DNA from: Halobacillus alkaliphilus
GTDB lineage: Bacteria > Bacillota > Bacilli > Bacillales > Halobacillaceae
Length of the DNA stretch: 64,000 bases
Assembly: GCF_900113125.1 (NCBI RefSeq)
Contig: NZ_FOOG01000013.1
Span: 15,396 to 79,395 of the forward strand
Direction of reading: 5' to 3'
Made by a program: the position numbers and the translations under genes. Position 1 is the first letter of the stretch. Every line of letters starts with the position of its first letter. The notes beneath the pieces were generated by a model that saw only the letters and a list, made by a program, of their open reading frames with translations, was not told the origin of the DNA and did not search any database. This document shows positions 20,210 to 27,946 of the stretch, piece after piece.

Positions 20210-20864
20210 TTATTGCGCCTTCCCTTCCTTCATTAAACCACTGATATAAATGATTTAAATCTTTAACCACCATAACTTGTGCGGATTCAAACTCATCCAA
20301 TTGAAACTTCTTAGCCATACGCCCGCCAATCATAACCAGAGGCTTCCACTCCAATTCCATGAAACGGTAGAGAACTTTTTTTAACACGGGCAGGCGATAA
20401 GACAAAGCAGCTGATAATCCAATGACATCAGGACGGAATTTTTCAATTTGACTCATAGAATGCTCCATTGATAAATTCGGACCAAGGTATCTTACTCTCC
20501 ACCCTTGCTCTTTAAATGTGTCTGCAACCATCTTCAGGCCAATGTAATGCTGCTCGTCTTCAACTCCAAATAGCAAAGCTTTATAATTCGTTTGGTGCTT
20601 GCCTTTAATCGGTTTGAGTTCGGACTCTAATCTGGATAAAGAAAAATCACAAATTGCCGTTGCCAAATGCTCGTCAGCTACAGTTATTTTGTTTTGTTCC
20701 CATAACTCCCCAATATAATACATAGCAGGGGTAATGATTTCTTGATAAAGGAAGGCTTTTGAATGAACCTTTACAAGCTCTTCCATATAGTCTAACGCCC
20801 CATCTTCATCTCCATTTAAGAAGTACTGGGCTAGTTGTTTGTGTTGTACACTCACACGTGTCAC
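20196..20864 (-). CDS. Cobalamin-binding sensor domain protein, CarH/LitR-like without a DNA-binding domain
   Basis: A 222-residue protein made of a helical cap domain (about 5-85) and a Rossmann-type B12-binding domain (about 93-205). The cap has W55-x9-E65-H66, the signature of adenosylcobalamin photoreceptors of the CarH/LitR type. The Rossmann part has E104-x-H106-xx-G109 (lower-ligand motif), the S151-to-L154 segment and GG180-181. No MerR-type helix-turn-helix is present, so it cannot act on DNA as CarH does. It lies 4 bases after the 121-residue gene and overlaps the STAS gene. Inferred role: light or cobalamin sensing with output through the STAS protein. Confidence 0.82.
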   Translation of the reverse strand: MTRVSVQHKQLAQYFLNGDEDGALDYMEELVKVHSKAFLYQEIITPAMYYIGELWEQNKITVADEHLATAICDFSLSRLESELKPIKGKHQTNYKALLFGVEDEQHYIGLKMVADTFKEQGWRVRYLGPNLSMEHSMSQIEKFRPDVIGLSAALSYRLPVLKKVLYRFMELEWKPLVMIGGRMAKKFQLDEFESAQVMVVKDLNHLYQWFNEGREGAINETS

Positions 20865-20868
20865 CTCT

Positions 20869-21234
20869 TTATTCTGAACGAGTACGTAAATAATCCAGGG
20901 CTTGCTGCAAAAATTCTATATATACTTTCTTTTCATATGAATCCTCGAGATCCGAATGCTCCAATAATCTTATCAACCGTTCGTAGTTATCAATGATTAA
21001 AGCCGTACCTACGTCTCTTGCCGTCAAGACACTGTTCAGCCATTCTGTATAATCTATGAAAAATGTAACACTACCCATTTCATAAGCGGTCTTTAAATGG
21101 TCAAGGTGATGATAATTGTCCTCTTCCGTTCGATCTCTACCATGCTGACCAAATCTTTCCCAAAGATTTGGATAATCATGATAAATCTCTGTAACTACCT
21201 GGGTTACCAAAAACTCTTGCTCCACTTTCTTCAC
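20869..21234 (-). CDS. Helical protein of unknown function, partner of the B12 sensor
   Basis: A 121-residue, all-helical, His- and Asp-rich protein with GQHGRDRTEEDNYHHLDHL (about residues 28-46), then TFFIDYTEWLNSVLTAR (about 57-73). From memory, similar segments occur at the N-terminus of longer B12-binding proteins in other phyla, so it may be the split-off module of such fusions; I could not check this. It overlaps the ABM gene by four bases and precedes the cobalamin gene by four, so co-translation is likely. Confidence 0.6.
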   Translation of the reverse strand: MKKVEQEFLVTQVVTEIYHDYPNLWERFGQHGRDRTEEDNYHHLDHLKTAYEMGSVTFFIDYTEWLNSVLTARDVGTALIIDNYERLIRLLEHSDLEDSYEKKVYIEFLQQALDYLRTRSE

Positions 21235-21536
21235 TGAGCGACCACCTCATATTTGGAAACTTTCGGTACAATGCCCTGCAACTCCTGGTCAGGATATTGG
21301 CGTTCCAACTCATGAATTTTCTTAAATTGATCGCTTCTTGCCCAATTCAAGTAAGCACTTTTAGATTCCCATTCCAAATGTACAGTTAATTCTCCAGGTT
21401 TTCGCTCTTTTTGAAGTAGTTGAAAAGAAAGAAACCCTTCGGCCTGATCAACCAGACGAGATCGTTTTTTATATATATTAATTAATTCTTCAGCTTTATG
21501 CTCTGGCACTTCTACAGTCGAGTCAACTACAAACAT
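21231..21536 (-). CDS. Antibiotic biosynthesis monooxygenase (ABM) domain protein
   Basis: A 101-residue ABM-fold protein (dimeric alpha/beta barrel): VVDSTVEVPEHKAEELINIYKK at the start, then EGFLSFQLLQ and HLEWESKSAYLNWARSDQF. Relatives include HmoA/HmoB-type haem-degrading monooxygenases and small quinol monooxygenases; the Asn/Trp layout fits HmoB-like proteins, but the haem ligand cannot be assigned. First gene of the operon with the B12 and STAS proteins, joined to the next gene by a 4-base overlap. Confidence 0.72.
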   Translation of the reverse strand: MFVVDSTVEVPEHKAEELINIYKKRSRLVDQAEGFLSFQLLQKERKPGELTVHLEWESKSAYLNWARSDQFKKIHELERQYPDQELQGIVPKVSKYEVVAQ

Positions 21537-21749
21537 TTAAAAATCCCCAATCTTAGCTCGTTTTCAATAAATACTATTTTATCATACTAATGAAACGTAT
21601 GTATAATAGATCACCCTTAGCTTATACTTCTTCATCTTGAACGACTTAATCTGACAATAAGTAAGAAAAAAAATCAAAATACACCGAAGGGTTTAATCAT
21701 AGAATCAGCGAAGGCGTAATATAGTACACTTTTTGAGGAGGCAAAGCTG

Positions 21750-22055
21750 TTGAAAGAATATATTCTGAATAATCTTAGCAGGGTTAAAGCTGAAATATTA
21801 TACTCGGAAGCATGTAGGAATCACTCAAGAATCAGTCAAAAATCTCGACTGGCAGGTATGGAGCTCGCCTATTCAAATATGCTTTTTGTATTAACGGGCA
21901 ACCGAACATTTGTAGATTTTAAGGATTCAGATCAGGCAAAGAAATTTGTAGATCAATCCGTGAAACAGCATGTACGGAAAGGATTTCGTGTTGGTAATGA
22001 GACATTAGACAAATTACTAATAATGGAATACCTGACTGATAACACTAGATGTTAA
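21750..22055 (+). CDS. Hypothetical protein, 101 residues
   Basis: A soluble, basic, mostly helical protein that I do not recognise. It begins at a TTG eight bases after GAGGAGG and has no membrane segment or metal motif apart from scattered Cys residues. It stands alone between the B12/STAS operon (divergent) and the release-factor-like gene (convergent), and is followed by a shared terminator. Confidence 0.65.
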   Translation: MKEYILNNLSRVKAEILYSEACRNHSRISQKSRLAGMELAYSNMLFVLTGNRTFVDFKDSDQAKKFVDQSVKQHVRKGFRVGNETLDKLLIMEYLTDNTRC

Positions 22056-22092
22056 AAAAAGACACCGTGGCATTGCCCCGGTGTCTTTTTTC
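22056..22092. terminator. Bidirectional terminator
   Basis: A GACACC / GGTGTC stem, extended inward by partial CCGG pairing and flanked by A and T runs, so it can serve both converging genes. Confidence 0.85.
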
Positions 22093-22099
22093 GTCTAAC

Positions 22100-22909
22100 T
22101 TAATATTTGATGACTTCATCGATCACATGCATTTCTTCATGATCGAGCAAGTTTTTGTTAACCATATCTTCAGCGTTTTTGTTCATATTATCCTGTAAGT
22201 CTTTAAGTTCTTCTTTATCACCGACAAGATAAAATCTTTCCCATTCGTACTTCTTAGCCAGCTTATCAATCTTAGGAGCAACGCTCTTGTACCAACGGTA
22301 ACGGTTATGTTCAAAGCGTTCTTTATACTCATCTCCCTGGGAAGATTTCGCTCCGCCAGATCCCATAGATGGCTGGGCACGATGAGGACCCTGATGCTGT
22401 CTCCAGTCTTCAGTATTTAAATCAAGCTCAAATATTTGAGTATCATTCAGCATACCAAGTTCAGCATCAATTACTTTAATCTGCTCTTTTTGAGTTAATA
22501 CAATCCCTGTCTTAGGGAAAGAGTTACGCATTTCTTTTAATTGATCCAGTACAGGAGTTTCCTCCCAATAAAATTCAGTTTTCACTGGCATTTGGAAACG
22601 CTCAGCAAACCATACAGTTTCATCTGCGGTTGCGAACAGAACTACACTTTTAGCAAAGTGCTGTTCATTTTCTTCAATGAACTGCTCTACTTTTTCTTTT
22701 ACAGCCCAATAATTTCTTTTTTCATCTGAATCTCCATCTTCCTGAAGATAAGACTCAAAGTTATTTAATCCATTTTTTAAGTGTATCTTCCATTCCCCGC
22801 CTTGTTGATCAGGGTCAGAAGGGTCGGTGTTTAAATACATTGAAAGTACTTTTTGTGGTTTTTCTAAATGAACTTGCTCTAATTTCTTAATTTCTTTGTT
22901 TAAATCCAT
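22100..22909 (-). CDS. VLRF1-type bacterial release-factor-1 homologue
   Basis: A 269-residue protein resembling the bacterial aeRF1/VLRF1 group (relatives of eukaryotic eRF1 and Vms1). The N-terminal domain has VLSMYLNTDP, typical of this group, then a beta-rich core. The loop that corresponds to the catalytic GGQ is degenerate here: SMGSGGAKSSQGDE (near residues 181-194). The C-terminal domain has FYLVGDKEELKDLQ. VLRF1 members are thought to act on stalled ribosome peptidyl-tRNA. Assignment from motif memory; single gene with its own terminator. Confidence 0.68.
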   Translation of the reverse strand: MDLNKEIKKLEQVHLEKPQKVLSMYLNTDPSDPDQQGGEWKIHLKNGLNNFESYLQEDGDSDEKRNYWAVKEKVEQFIEENEQHFAKSVVLFATADETVWFAERFQMPVKTEFYWEETPVLDQLKEMRNSFPKTGIVLTQKEQIKVIDAELGMLNDTQIFELDLNTEDWRQHQGPHRAQPSMGSGGAKSSQGDEYKERFEHNRYRWYKSVAPKIDKLAKKYEWERFYLVGDKEELKDLQDNMNKNAEDMVNKNLLDHEEMHVIDEVIKY

Positions 22910-23003
22910 AAAACAGCGACTCCTTTCAAGTGCTAAATTAACTTCTAGGAAGTATGTTACCTGAAATCGGGGCGCTTAAACTCTAATCCTAACATTTTAT
23001 TTT

Positions 23004-24224
23004 TTATTCCTTATTTTCTTTACCAGCCAATTGTTTTTTCCACTTCCTAATTTCATCATAAAATAGGGATGTCTCATCGTTCGAAAGCTGTTCATTTCCA
23101 TAACGGACTTTCTGATATAAATGGAGATTCTCTGCTGTAATCCCTATCCGTTCAAACCAATTTTGGAGAGACTCATTATACTTACGGCCATACCCGCATT
23201 TTTGAGCATAGTTCTCAAATTGCAAAAACTTCTTTCTTACTGGACCGTCAGCAGGACTTCGATTAAATCTCCAAACTGATTCATGATCCTCATCGCTATA
23301 CTGAAGGGCATAGCTTTTATAAGTTAACTTTTGTCTATCTACTCGATCAGACCTTTTCTTGTTTCTTAAACGGTACATAATATACAAAATGAGAATAATA
23401 CCAACGATTAGCAAAACGACCGTTCCCGCCTGTGCAGCCTCGGCTAATTGCTCCGAGGGTTCAGCGTCTCCTGAAGATGGTGGTTCATCAGAATCACGAA
23501 GTATTTCACTGCCTTCCTGCTCCTGATTTAATTCCGCTAAAGGCTCAATTTCGGATACTTCAAATCCCGTATGCTCTAATATAAAGAAAAACCCCTGTAT
23601 TCCTTTTAAAAACACCATGGAAACTGCCTGCCATGAACTTGTAATTATTAACCTTAGAGGTTGGAATAAAGCTGCTAGCCCAGATGCTCCAGCGGCAAAC
23701 CCGAGTATCAGCATCACTATTTTCTTCTTCCCTTTTTTTCGATCACTTTTAGAAACCTCTATGTAATGAGAGAAAAAATAACCAAGAATAATCACACCAT
23801 ACTGCAATGCTAAAACTATGATAATCTCTGGCTGGGCAAAGAAGAGCATACATACAAAAGCAATGATCGTCGTAAACAAAAGCATAAATCGTTCGTTTTC
23901 CCGATCAGGTTCCTGCTCATGCAACAGATAACGCCAAACCAGAAAGCCGGAAAGTATGAGGCTAAATACCAATGGTACTCCCATAACTACGCCTATCCCA
24001 GCTAATAAAACAGCCACAATAATGAAGGGAAGGAAGCTGGAAGATAACTTCGAAGCCCCAAGGAAGAATAAAAGCGACAATATGACTACTGTTATAAAGG
24101 AAAGAAGAGGTACCTGGAGAGAAATCCAGCTCCATCTTCCCACAAGAAATAGAAAAAAGAAAAAAGCCAGACCTTCACTTACAAATTGATAGGAAACGAC
24201 GGTTAACTTATTACCACTAATCAT
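23004..24224 (-). CDS. DUF4129 membrane protein, YebA-like but without transglutaminase core
   Basis: A 406-residue protein with about six hydrophobic segments in the first 230 residues, an acidic linker, another membrane segment (about 255-280) and a cytosolic C-terminal DUF4129 domain (VRKKFLQFENYAQKCGYGRKYNE). In B. subtilis the third gene of this operon (yebA) encodes a far longer protein with a central transglutaminase-like domain; that domain is missing here. Its start overlaps the DUF58 gene by 4 bases, so it belongs to the MoxR/DUF58 operon. Confidence 0.78.
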   Translation of the reverse strand: MISGNKLTVVSYQFVSEGLAFFFFLFLVGRWSWISLQVPLLSFITVVILSLLFFLGASKLSSSFLPFIIVAVLLAGIGVVMGVPLVFSLILSGFLVWRYLLHEQEPDRENERFMLLFTTIIAFVCMLFFAQPEIIIVLALQYGVIILGYFFSHYIEVSKSDRKKGKKKIVMLILGFAAGASGLAALFQPLRLIITSSWQAVSMVFLKGIQGFFFILEHTGFEVSEIEPLAELNQEQEGSEILRDSDEPPSSGDAEPSEQLAEAAQAGTVVLLIVGIILILYIMYRLRNKKRSDRVDRQKLTYKSYALQYSDEDHESVWRFNRSPADGPVRKKFLQFENYAQKCGYGRKYNESLQNWFERIGITAENLHLYQKVRYGNEQLSNDETSLFYDEIRKWKKQLAGKENKE

Positions 24225-25435
24225 ACATATGCTCCCCTATAAGAAAAAGGCACCAAGATAGCTTGGCCGTCTTCTAATTGGATTTGAAATACTTTCAAAC
24301 CTTTCCGGCTCCATTCTCTTATGTATTGATAGGTATGTTCAGGTATATCCCCAACAATAATAATGGTTTTCTTTTTGTAGAGCTCATGATGTAATCGGTG
24401 CATTAACTCTTCCATTGGCATAAATGACTGGTTAACTTGAATCCTCGCCAATAACTCCAGAGAATCTTTCAAGTGTTGATTTCCACTGCCTTCTGGTTGA
24501 AAAAAGAACGGTCTGTCATGCGGTCTCCTCATATTGATTAGCAGTTCGAAATCGTAGTTATTTTGTGTAGCAAAATGACAAAGGTAACTGGCATGAGATA
24601 ATAAATTTTCTAAGTTTCTCGATATGTGTTCATTCCCAAGCCGGGTTTGCTGCGTTACATTTACAACGATCGTCCAACTTATATCTACTTGGCGTTCATA
24701 AACTTTAGTTTGCAGCGTGCCCGTTTTAGCACTTGCTTTCCAGTGAATACGATGAAACGGATCAGAAGATACATAATCCCTGGTTCCTACAGGAGTAAGT
24801 AAATCCTCAAATGGGGAAAATGAAGCTCGTTCTTCACCAGGCGCTATTTGAAATACTTCTTCCATTCCATACACTGGCTTTTGAATAGGGTAAATTACTA
24901 TCTCCGTTTCATAGAGTGGCAGGAAATCCATAGATATTGAAGTGAATTTTATTAGATGCGGAAAACGATATTGAATATCCGTAATCTTAGTAACCCCGCG
25001 CTTCACAGCTTTGATTGGAAGTCTTACCTCCTTTTCCCCTTCGCTCATTAATGAGAATGGGAGTGAATATTGATACCCTTTCGTACTCTCTCTGGTAAAA
25101 GAATCATCAGCCTTAATGTTCGAGTTGCTCTTAAAAGATAATCGACCGTTTAGGACAGGAGCTTTAGAATTATTTCTAAATCGAAAACGAAGAGATGTAT
25201 TTTCTCCAGGAAATAATCTAATGGATGTTCTATAATTAAACAGTTTCAGTGAAGACCCGCTGTATCCGTCATACCATTTACTCGCCAGAGCAATAACTAC
25301 AAGTAAACTAGTTGGTATCAGAAGCATGGATTTATCGAGAAAAAGACTTAATACTCCAGTCAGTAAGATCATCGCCAAAAGAAAATCATAATACTTGCGA
25401 TTTTCATACCCAAGATCTTTCTTCCACTGTTTCAC
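24221..25435 (-). CDS. yeaD: DUF58 (vWA-like) protein YeaD
   Basis: A 404-residue protein with two N-terminal membrane segments (about 16-52), a beta-rich middle, and the DUF58 region around VGTRDYVSSDPFHRIHWKASAKTGTL (near 216-240). DUF58 proteins are partners of MoxR AAA+ ATPases and may fold or assemble surface or envelope proteins. Overlaps the MoxR gene and the DUF4129 gene by 4 bases each, so all three are one operon. Confidence 0.88.
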   Translation of the reverse strand: MKQWKKDLGYENRKYYDFLLAMILLTGVLSLFLDKSMLLIPTSLLVVIALASKWYDGYSGSSLKLFNYRTSIRLFPGENTSLRFRFRNNSKAPVLNGRLSFKSNSNIKADDSFTRESTKGYQYSLPFSLMSEGEKEVRLPIKAVKRGVTKITDIQYRFPHLIKFTSISMDFLPLYETEIVIYPIQKPVYGMEEVFQIAPGEERASFSPFEDLLTPVGTRDYVSSDPFHRIHWKASAKTGTLQTKVYERQVDISWTIVVNVTQQTRLGNEHISRNLENLLSHASYLCHFATQNNYDFELLINMRRPHDRPFFFQPEGSGNQHLKDSLELLARIQVNQSFMPMEELMHRLHHELYKKKTIIIVGDIPEHTYQYIREWSRKGLKVFQIQLEDGQAILVPFSYRGAYV

Positions 25436-26385
25436 CGCGTATCTCCCGCTTCAACTGGTACGGGTACTTGTTCTATAATTTCACTTATCACTTGAGAATT
25501 CGTTTTTCGAATTGAACCCTCCATTGAAAGGACAATACGATGTTCAAATACATAAGGAGCCAGTTTTTTTATATCCTCAGGCGTCACATAACTTCTCCCA
25601 TTGAGTAATGCTTTAGCCTGACAGGATCTCATAAAAGCTAATGCTCCACGAGTACTTACTCCTAATTCAATATCGTGATTATGCCTGGTTAAACGTACAA
25701 GGTCCAATAAATAATTCATCGTATCCTCGGCAATTGTCACTTTTTTTACTTCTTGGCGTAAGGTCAGAATATCCTCAATATGAAGATCAGCCATTAACGT
25801 ATGCATTGGTTCATCCATTTGATAGGTACGGAGAATGTTTCTTTCTTCTTCAGCTGAGGGATAGCCCATATCTATCTTAAACATGAATCGATCAAGTTGG
25901 GCTTCTGGTAAAGGGAAGGTCCCCTGACTGCTCTCGATTGGGTTCTGAGTAGCGATTACAAATAATGGAGGTTTAATTTGTAATGTTTCTCCATCTACTG
26001 TCGTCTGTTTCTCTTCCATAACCTCCAAAAGACTGGACTGAGTTTTAGGAGTGGCACGATTTATTTCATCAGCCAGTAAAATATTCGTCATGACGGGGCC
26101 TTCTCGCAATTCAAATTCCTGAGTTTTTGGATTGAAAAATTGAATTCCCGTTACGTCACTGGGAAGCACGTCCGGTGTAAATTGAACACGGCTGAACTTA
26201 CCATCCATGATCTTCGCAAAACTCTTGGCCAACTTTGTCTTACCTGATCCCGGAACACTTTCCAACAGCACATGGCCATCTGCAAGTATTGCTGTAAATA
26301 ACAACTCTATAACTTCTTCCTTTCCTAATATCACCTGGTTAATGGATTCGTGCGCTTTCCTTACAGTCTCTGTCCTTATGCCCAA
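25432..26385 (-). CDS. yeaC: MoxR-family AAA+ ATPase YeaC
   Basis: A 317-residue MoxR/RavA-type ATPase: Walker A VPGSGKTKLAK (near 45), Walker B ILLADEINRA (near 105), sensor ATQNPIES and the Arg-finger area STRGALAF. Works as a chaperone-like ATPase with DUF58 proteins. First gene of yeaC-yeaD-DUF4129. Confidence 0.93.
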   Translation of the reverse strand: MGIRTETVRKAHESINQVILGKEEVIELLFTAILADGHVLLESVPGSGKTKLAKSFAKIMDGKFSRVQFTPDVLPSDVTGIQFFNPKTQEFELREGPVMTNILLADEINRATPKTQSSLLEVMEEKQTTVDGETLQIKPPLFVIATQNPIESSQGTFPLPEAQLDRFMFKIDMGYPSAEEERNILRTYQMDEPMHTLMADLHIEDILTLRQEVKKVTIAEDTMNYLLDLVRLTRHNHDIELGVSTRGALAFMRSCQAKALLNGRSYVTPEDIKKLAPYVFEHRIVLSMEGSIRKTNSQVISEIIEQVPVPVEAGDTR

Positions 26386-26460
26386 TCTTCATTTCCCCCT
26401 TATGTATATATACCTACCTAATCGTAACATATTTCTGATAATTCTATAGGACAATAAAAA

Positions 26461-26490
26461 AACAACCTGTTCTCGGGAGAACAGGTTGTT
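26461..26490 (-). terminator. Terminator after the betaine-binding protein gene
   Basis: A 13-bp stem (AACAACCTGTTCT / AGAACAGGTTGTT) with T run on the minus strand. Confidence 0.9.
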
Positions 26491-26503
26491 TGTAAAGGAA
26501 TCG

Positions 26504-27421
26504 TTATTCAGCTGTCCATTCATCAATGACATCCTGATGTTCATCGATCCAGTTTTGGGCACCCTCTTCAGGAGTTTCTGCTTCGTTTAAAGCAGCCATC
26601 AAACTACCCAGCTGTTGGTCGTCCATCTTGAAGTTGTCAAACCATTTTACAACGGTAGGATTGTCTTCTTCCAAACCTTTACGGGCAGCATATGAAATAT
26701 TTTCTGATTCACCATATACGCCTTTAGTATCTTCAAGGAACTTAAGATCCATTTCTGCAAATACCCAATGAGGTTTCCAAAGTGTTACAACGATTGGTTC
26801 TTCATCTTCAATGGCACCTTTAAGTTCTGTTGTCATTGTTGGGCCAGATGAAGCGGCCAGTGAATAGTCCAAGTCGTATTCATTAATGGCGTCTTCCGTT
26901 AATGACATCAGACTTGCGCCAGCGTCTATTCCCACGATTTGTTTCTCATCGAGTGCATCTGTAGTTTTTAAATCTTCTATCGTATTAATGTCTTCCATAT
27001 ATGTTGGTACCACAAGGCCTAATTCTGTACCTTCATACCAAGTTTCGCGCCAGTCAACATCTTCTTCATACTTTTCATAGAAAGCTTTGTCTGTGTTTGG
27101 GAGCCAGATTTCCATCCCGATGTCTAGGTCTCCAGAAGAAAGGGCTTCATATAAGAATCCTTTTTCTACTTGTTTAAGCTCCACGTCATACCCTTTTTCT
27201 TCTAAGACAATTTTCCACATATTTGATACGGCTACGTTTTCAGCCCAGTTGTTCATACCAATACTAATAGAACCTTTTTCTTCGGTAGATTCGCCGTTAT
27301 CTGAACCACCATCACCATTTCCACCTTCAGCATTCTCGGAGTCGTCTCCTCCACCACAAGCGGCTAGTACAAGCACGATTCCTAAAAATAATGCAGGAAG
27401 CCATTTACGTAAATTGCTCAT
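26504..27421 (-). CDS. Glycine betaine/choline-type ABC substrate-binding lipoprotein
   Basis: A 305-residue lipoprotein: signal peptide with lipobox LAAC (Cys22), a Gly/Asp-rich acidic linker, then an OpuAC/ProX-like domain (SISIGMNNWAENVAVSNMW...). The Trp residues in the cleft (WLPNTD, WRETWYEG, WKPHW) fit the aromatic box that holds quaternary amines. Osmolyte capture is the likely job. No ATPase or permease gene is adjacent, so it must work with a remote transporter, or the operon has been split. Confidence 0.88.
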   Translation of the reverse strand: MSNLRKWLPALFLGIVLVLAACGGGDDSENAEGGNGDGGSDNGESTEEKGSISIGMNNWAENVAVSNMWKIVLEEKGYDVELKQVEKGFLYEALSSGDLDIGMEIWLPNTDKAFYEKYEEDVDWRETWYEGTELGLVVPTYMEDINTIEDLKTTDALDEKQIVGIDAGASLMSLTEDAINEYDLDYSLAASSGPTMTTELKGAIEDEEPIVVTLWKPHWVFAEMDLKFLEDTKGVYGESENISYAARKGLEEDNPTVVKWFDNFKMDDQQLGSLMAALNEAETPEEGAQNWIDEHQDVIDEWTAE

Positions 27422-27568
27422 TAATATCCTCCTTTAGTATATTCCCTGATGACTTTAGTCTTGATTATATTTTCATATTATAGCATAAACAATCTCAAGT
27501 TCAAACAATTTTAACTGTACAATCATTCTTTTCAGTTTTTACTAATTTAGTTTTAAAAGCTGATAGCT

Positions 27569-27603
27569 ACCTCAGACATCCAACATTTGGATGACCTGAG
27601 GTA
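27569..27603 (-). terminator. Hairpin after the YfhD-like gene
   Basis: Stem TACCTCAG / CTGAGGTA with an inner CATCCA/TGGATG pairing. No T run on the minus strand. Its right half is nearly the same as the hairpin at 27893. Confidence 0.5.
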
Positions 27604-27617
27604 ACAGTATATGGCAT

Positions 27618-27806
27618 TTATTTATTTGATTTTTTGTGAGCACGACGGTCAGCTGCTTTACTTCTTTCTAGAGCTTCCATATCTTCACGATCGGCAAGCT
27701 CTTCAGAAAATTCAACGTCGATACCCGGGTGCTTCTGATCTGTAGGTGTTTGAGGAAGTCGTTGTTTTCTCTTACCTTTTCCGCTGTTGTGTTCATCTCT
27801 TCCCAT
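27618..27806 (-). CDS. yfhD: YfhD-family small protein
   Basis: A 62-residue hydrophilic protein rich in Lys, Arg, Glu and Asp. It has VEFSEELADREDMEALERS in its second half, a pattern I associate with the YfhD family found in spore formers. Function unknown; possibly a spore-associated small protein. AGGAGGG lies before the ATG. Flanked by two look-alike hairpins. Confidence 0.7.
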   Translation of the reverse strand: MGRDEHNSGKGKRKQRLPQTPTDQKHPGIDVEFSEELADREDMEALERSKAADRRAHKKSNK

Positions 27807-27892
27807 TAGCCATACCCTCCTTTTGGTTGATCATTTCTATTATTTACAACTAAAATCTTTTATATTCTTTGGTCATATTAAATGAAATAAAA

Positions 27893-27931
27893 AACCCCAG
27901 GAACATCCATTTTTTTGGATGACCTGAGGTT
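27893..27931 (-). terminator. Terminator of the MFS gene
   Basis: AACCCCAGG / CCTGAGGTT stem with inner CATCCA/TGGATG pairing, followed on the minus strand by a T run. Shares TTTGGATGACCTGAGGT with the hairpin at 27569. Confidence 0.8.
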
Positions 27932-27946
27932 ACATTTATTTCCATA

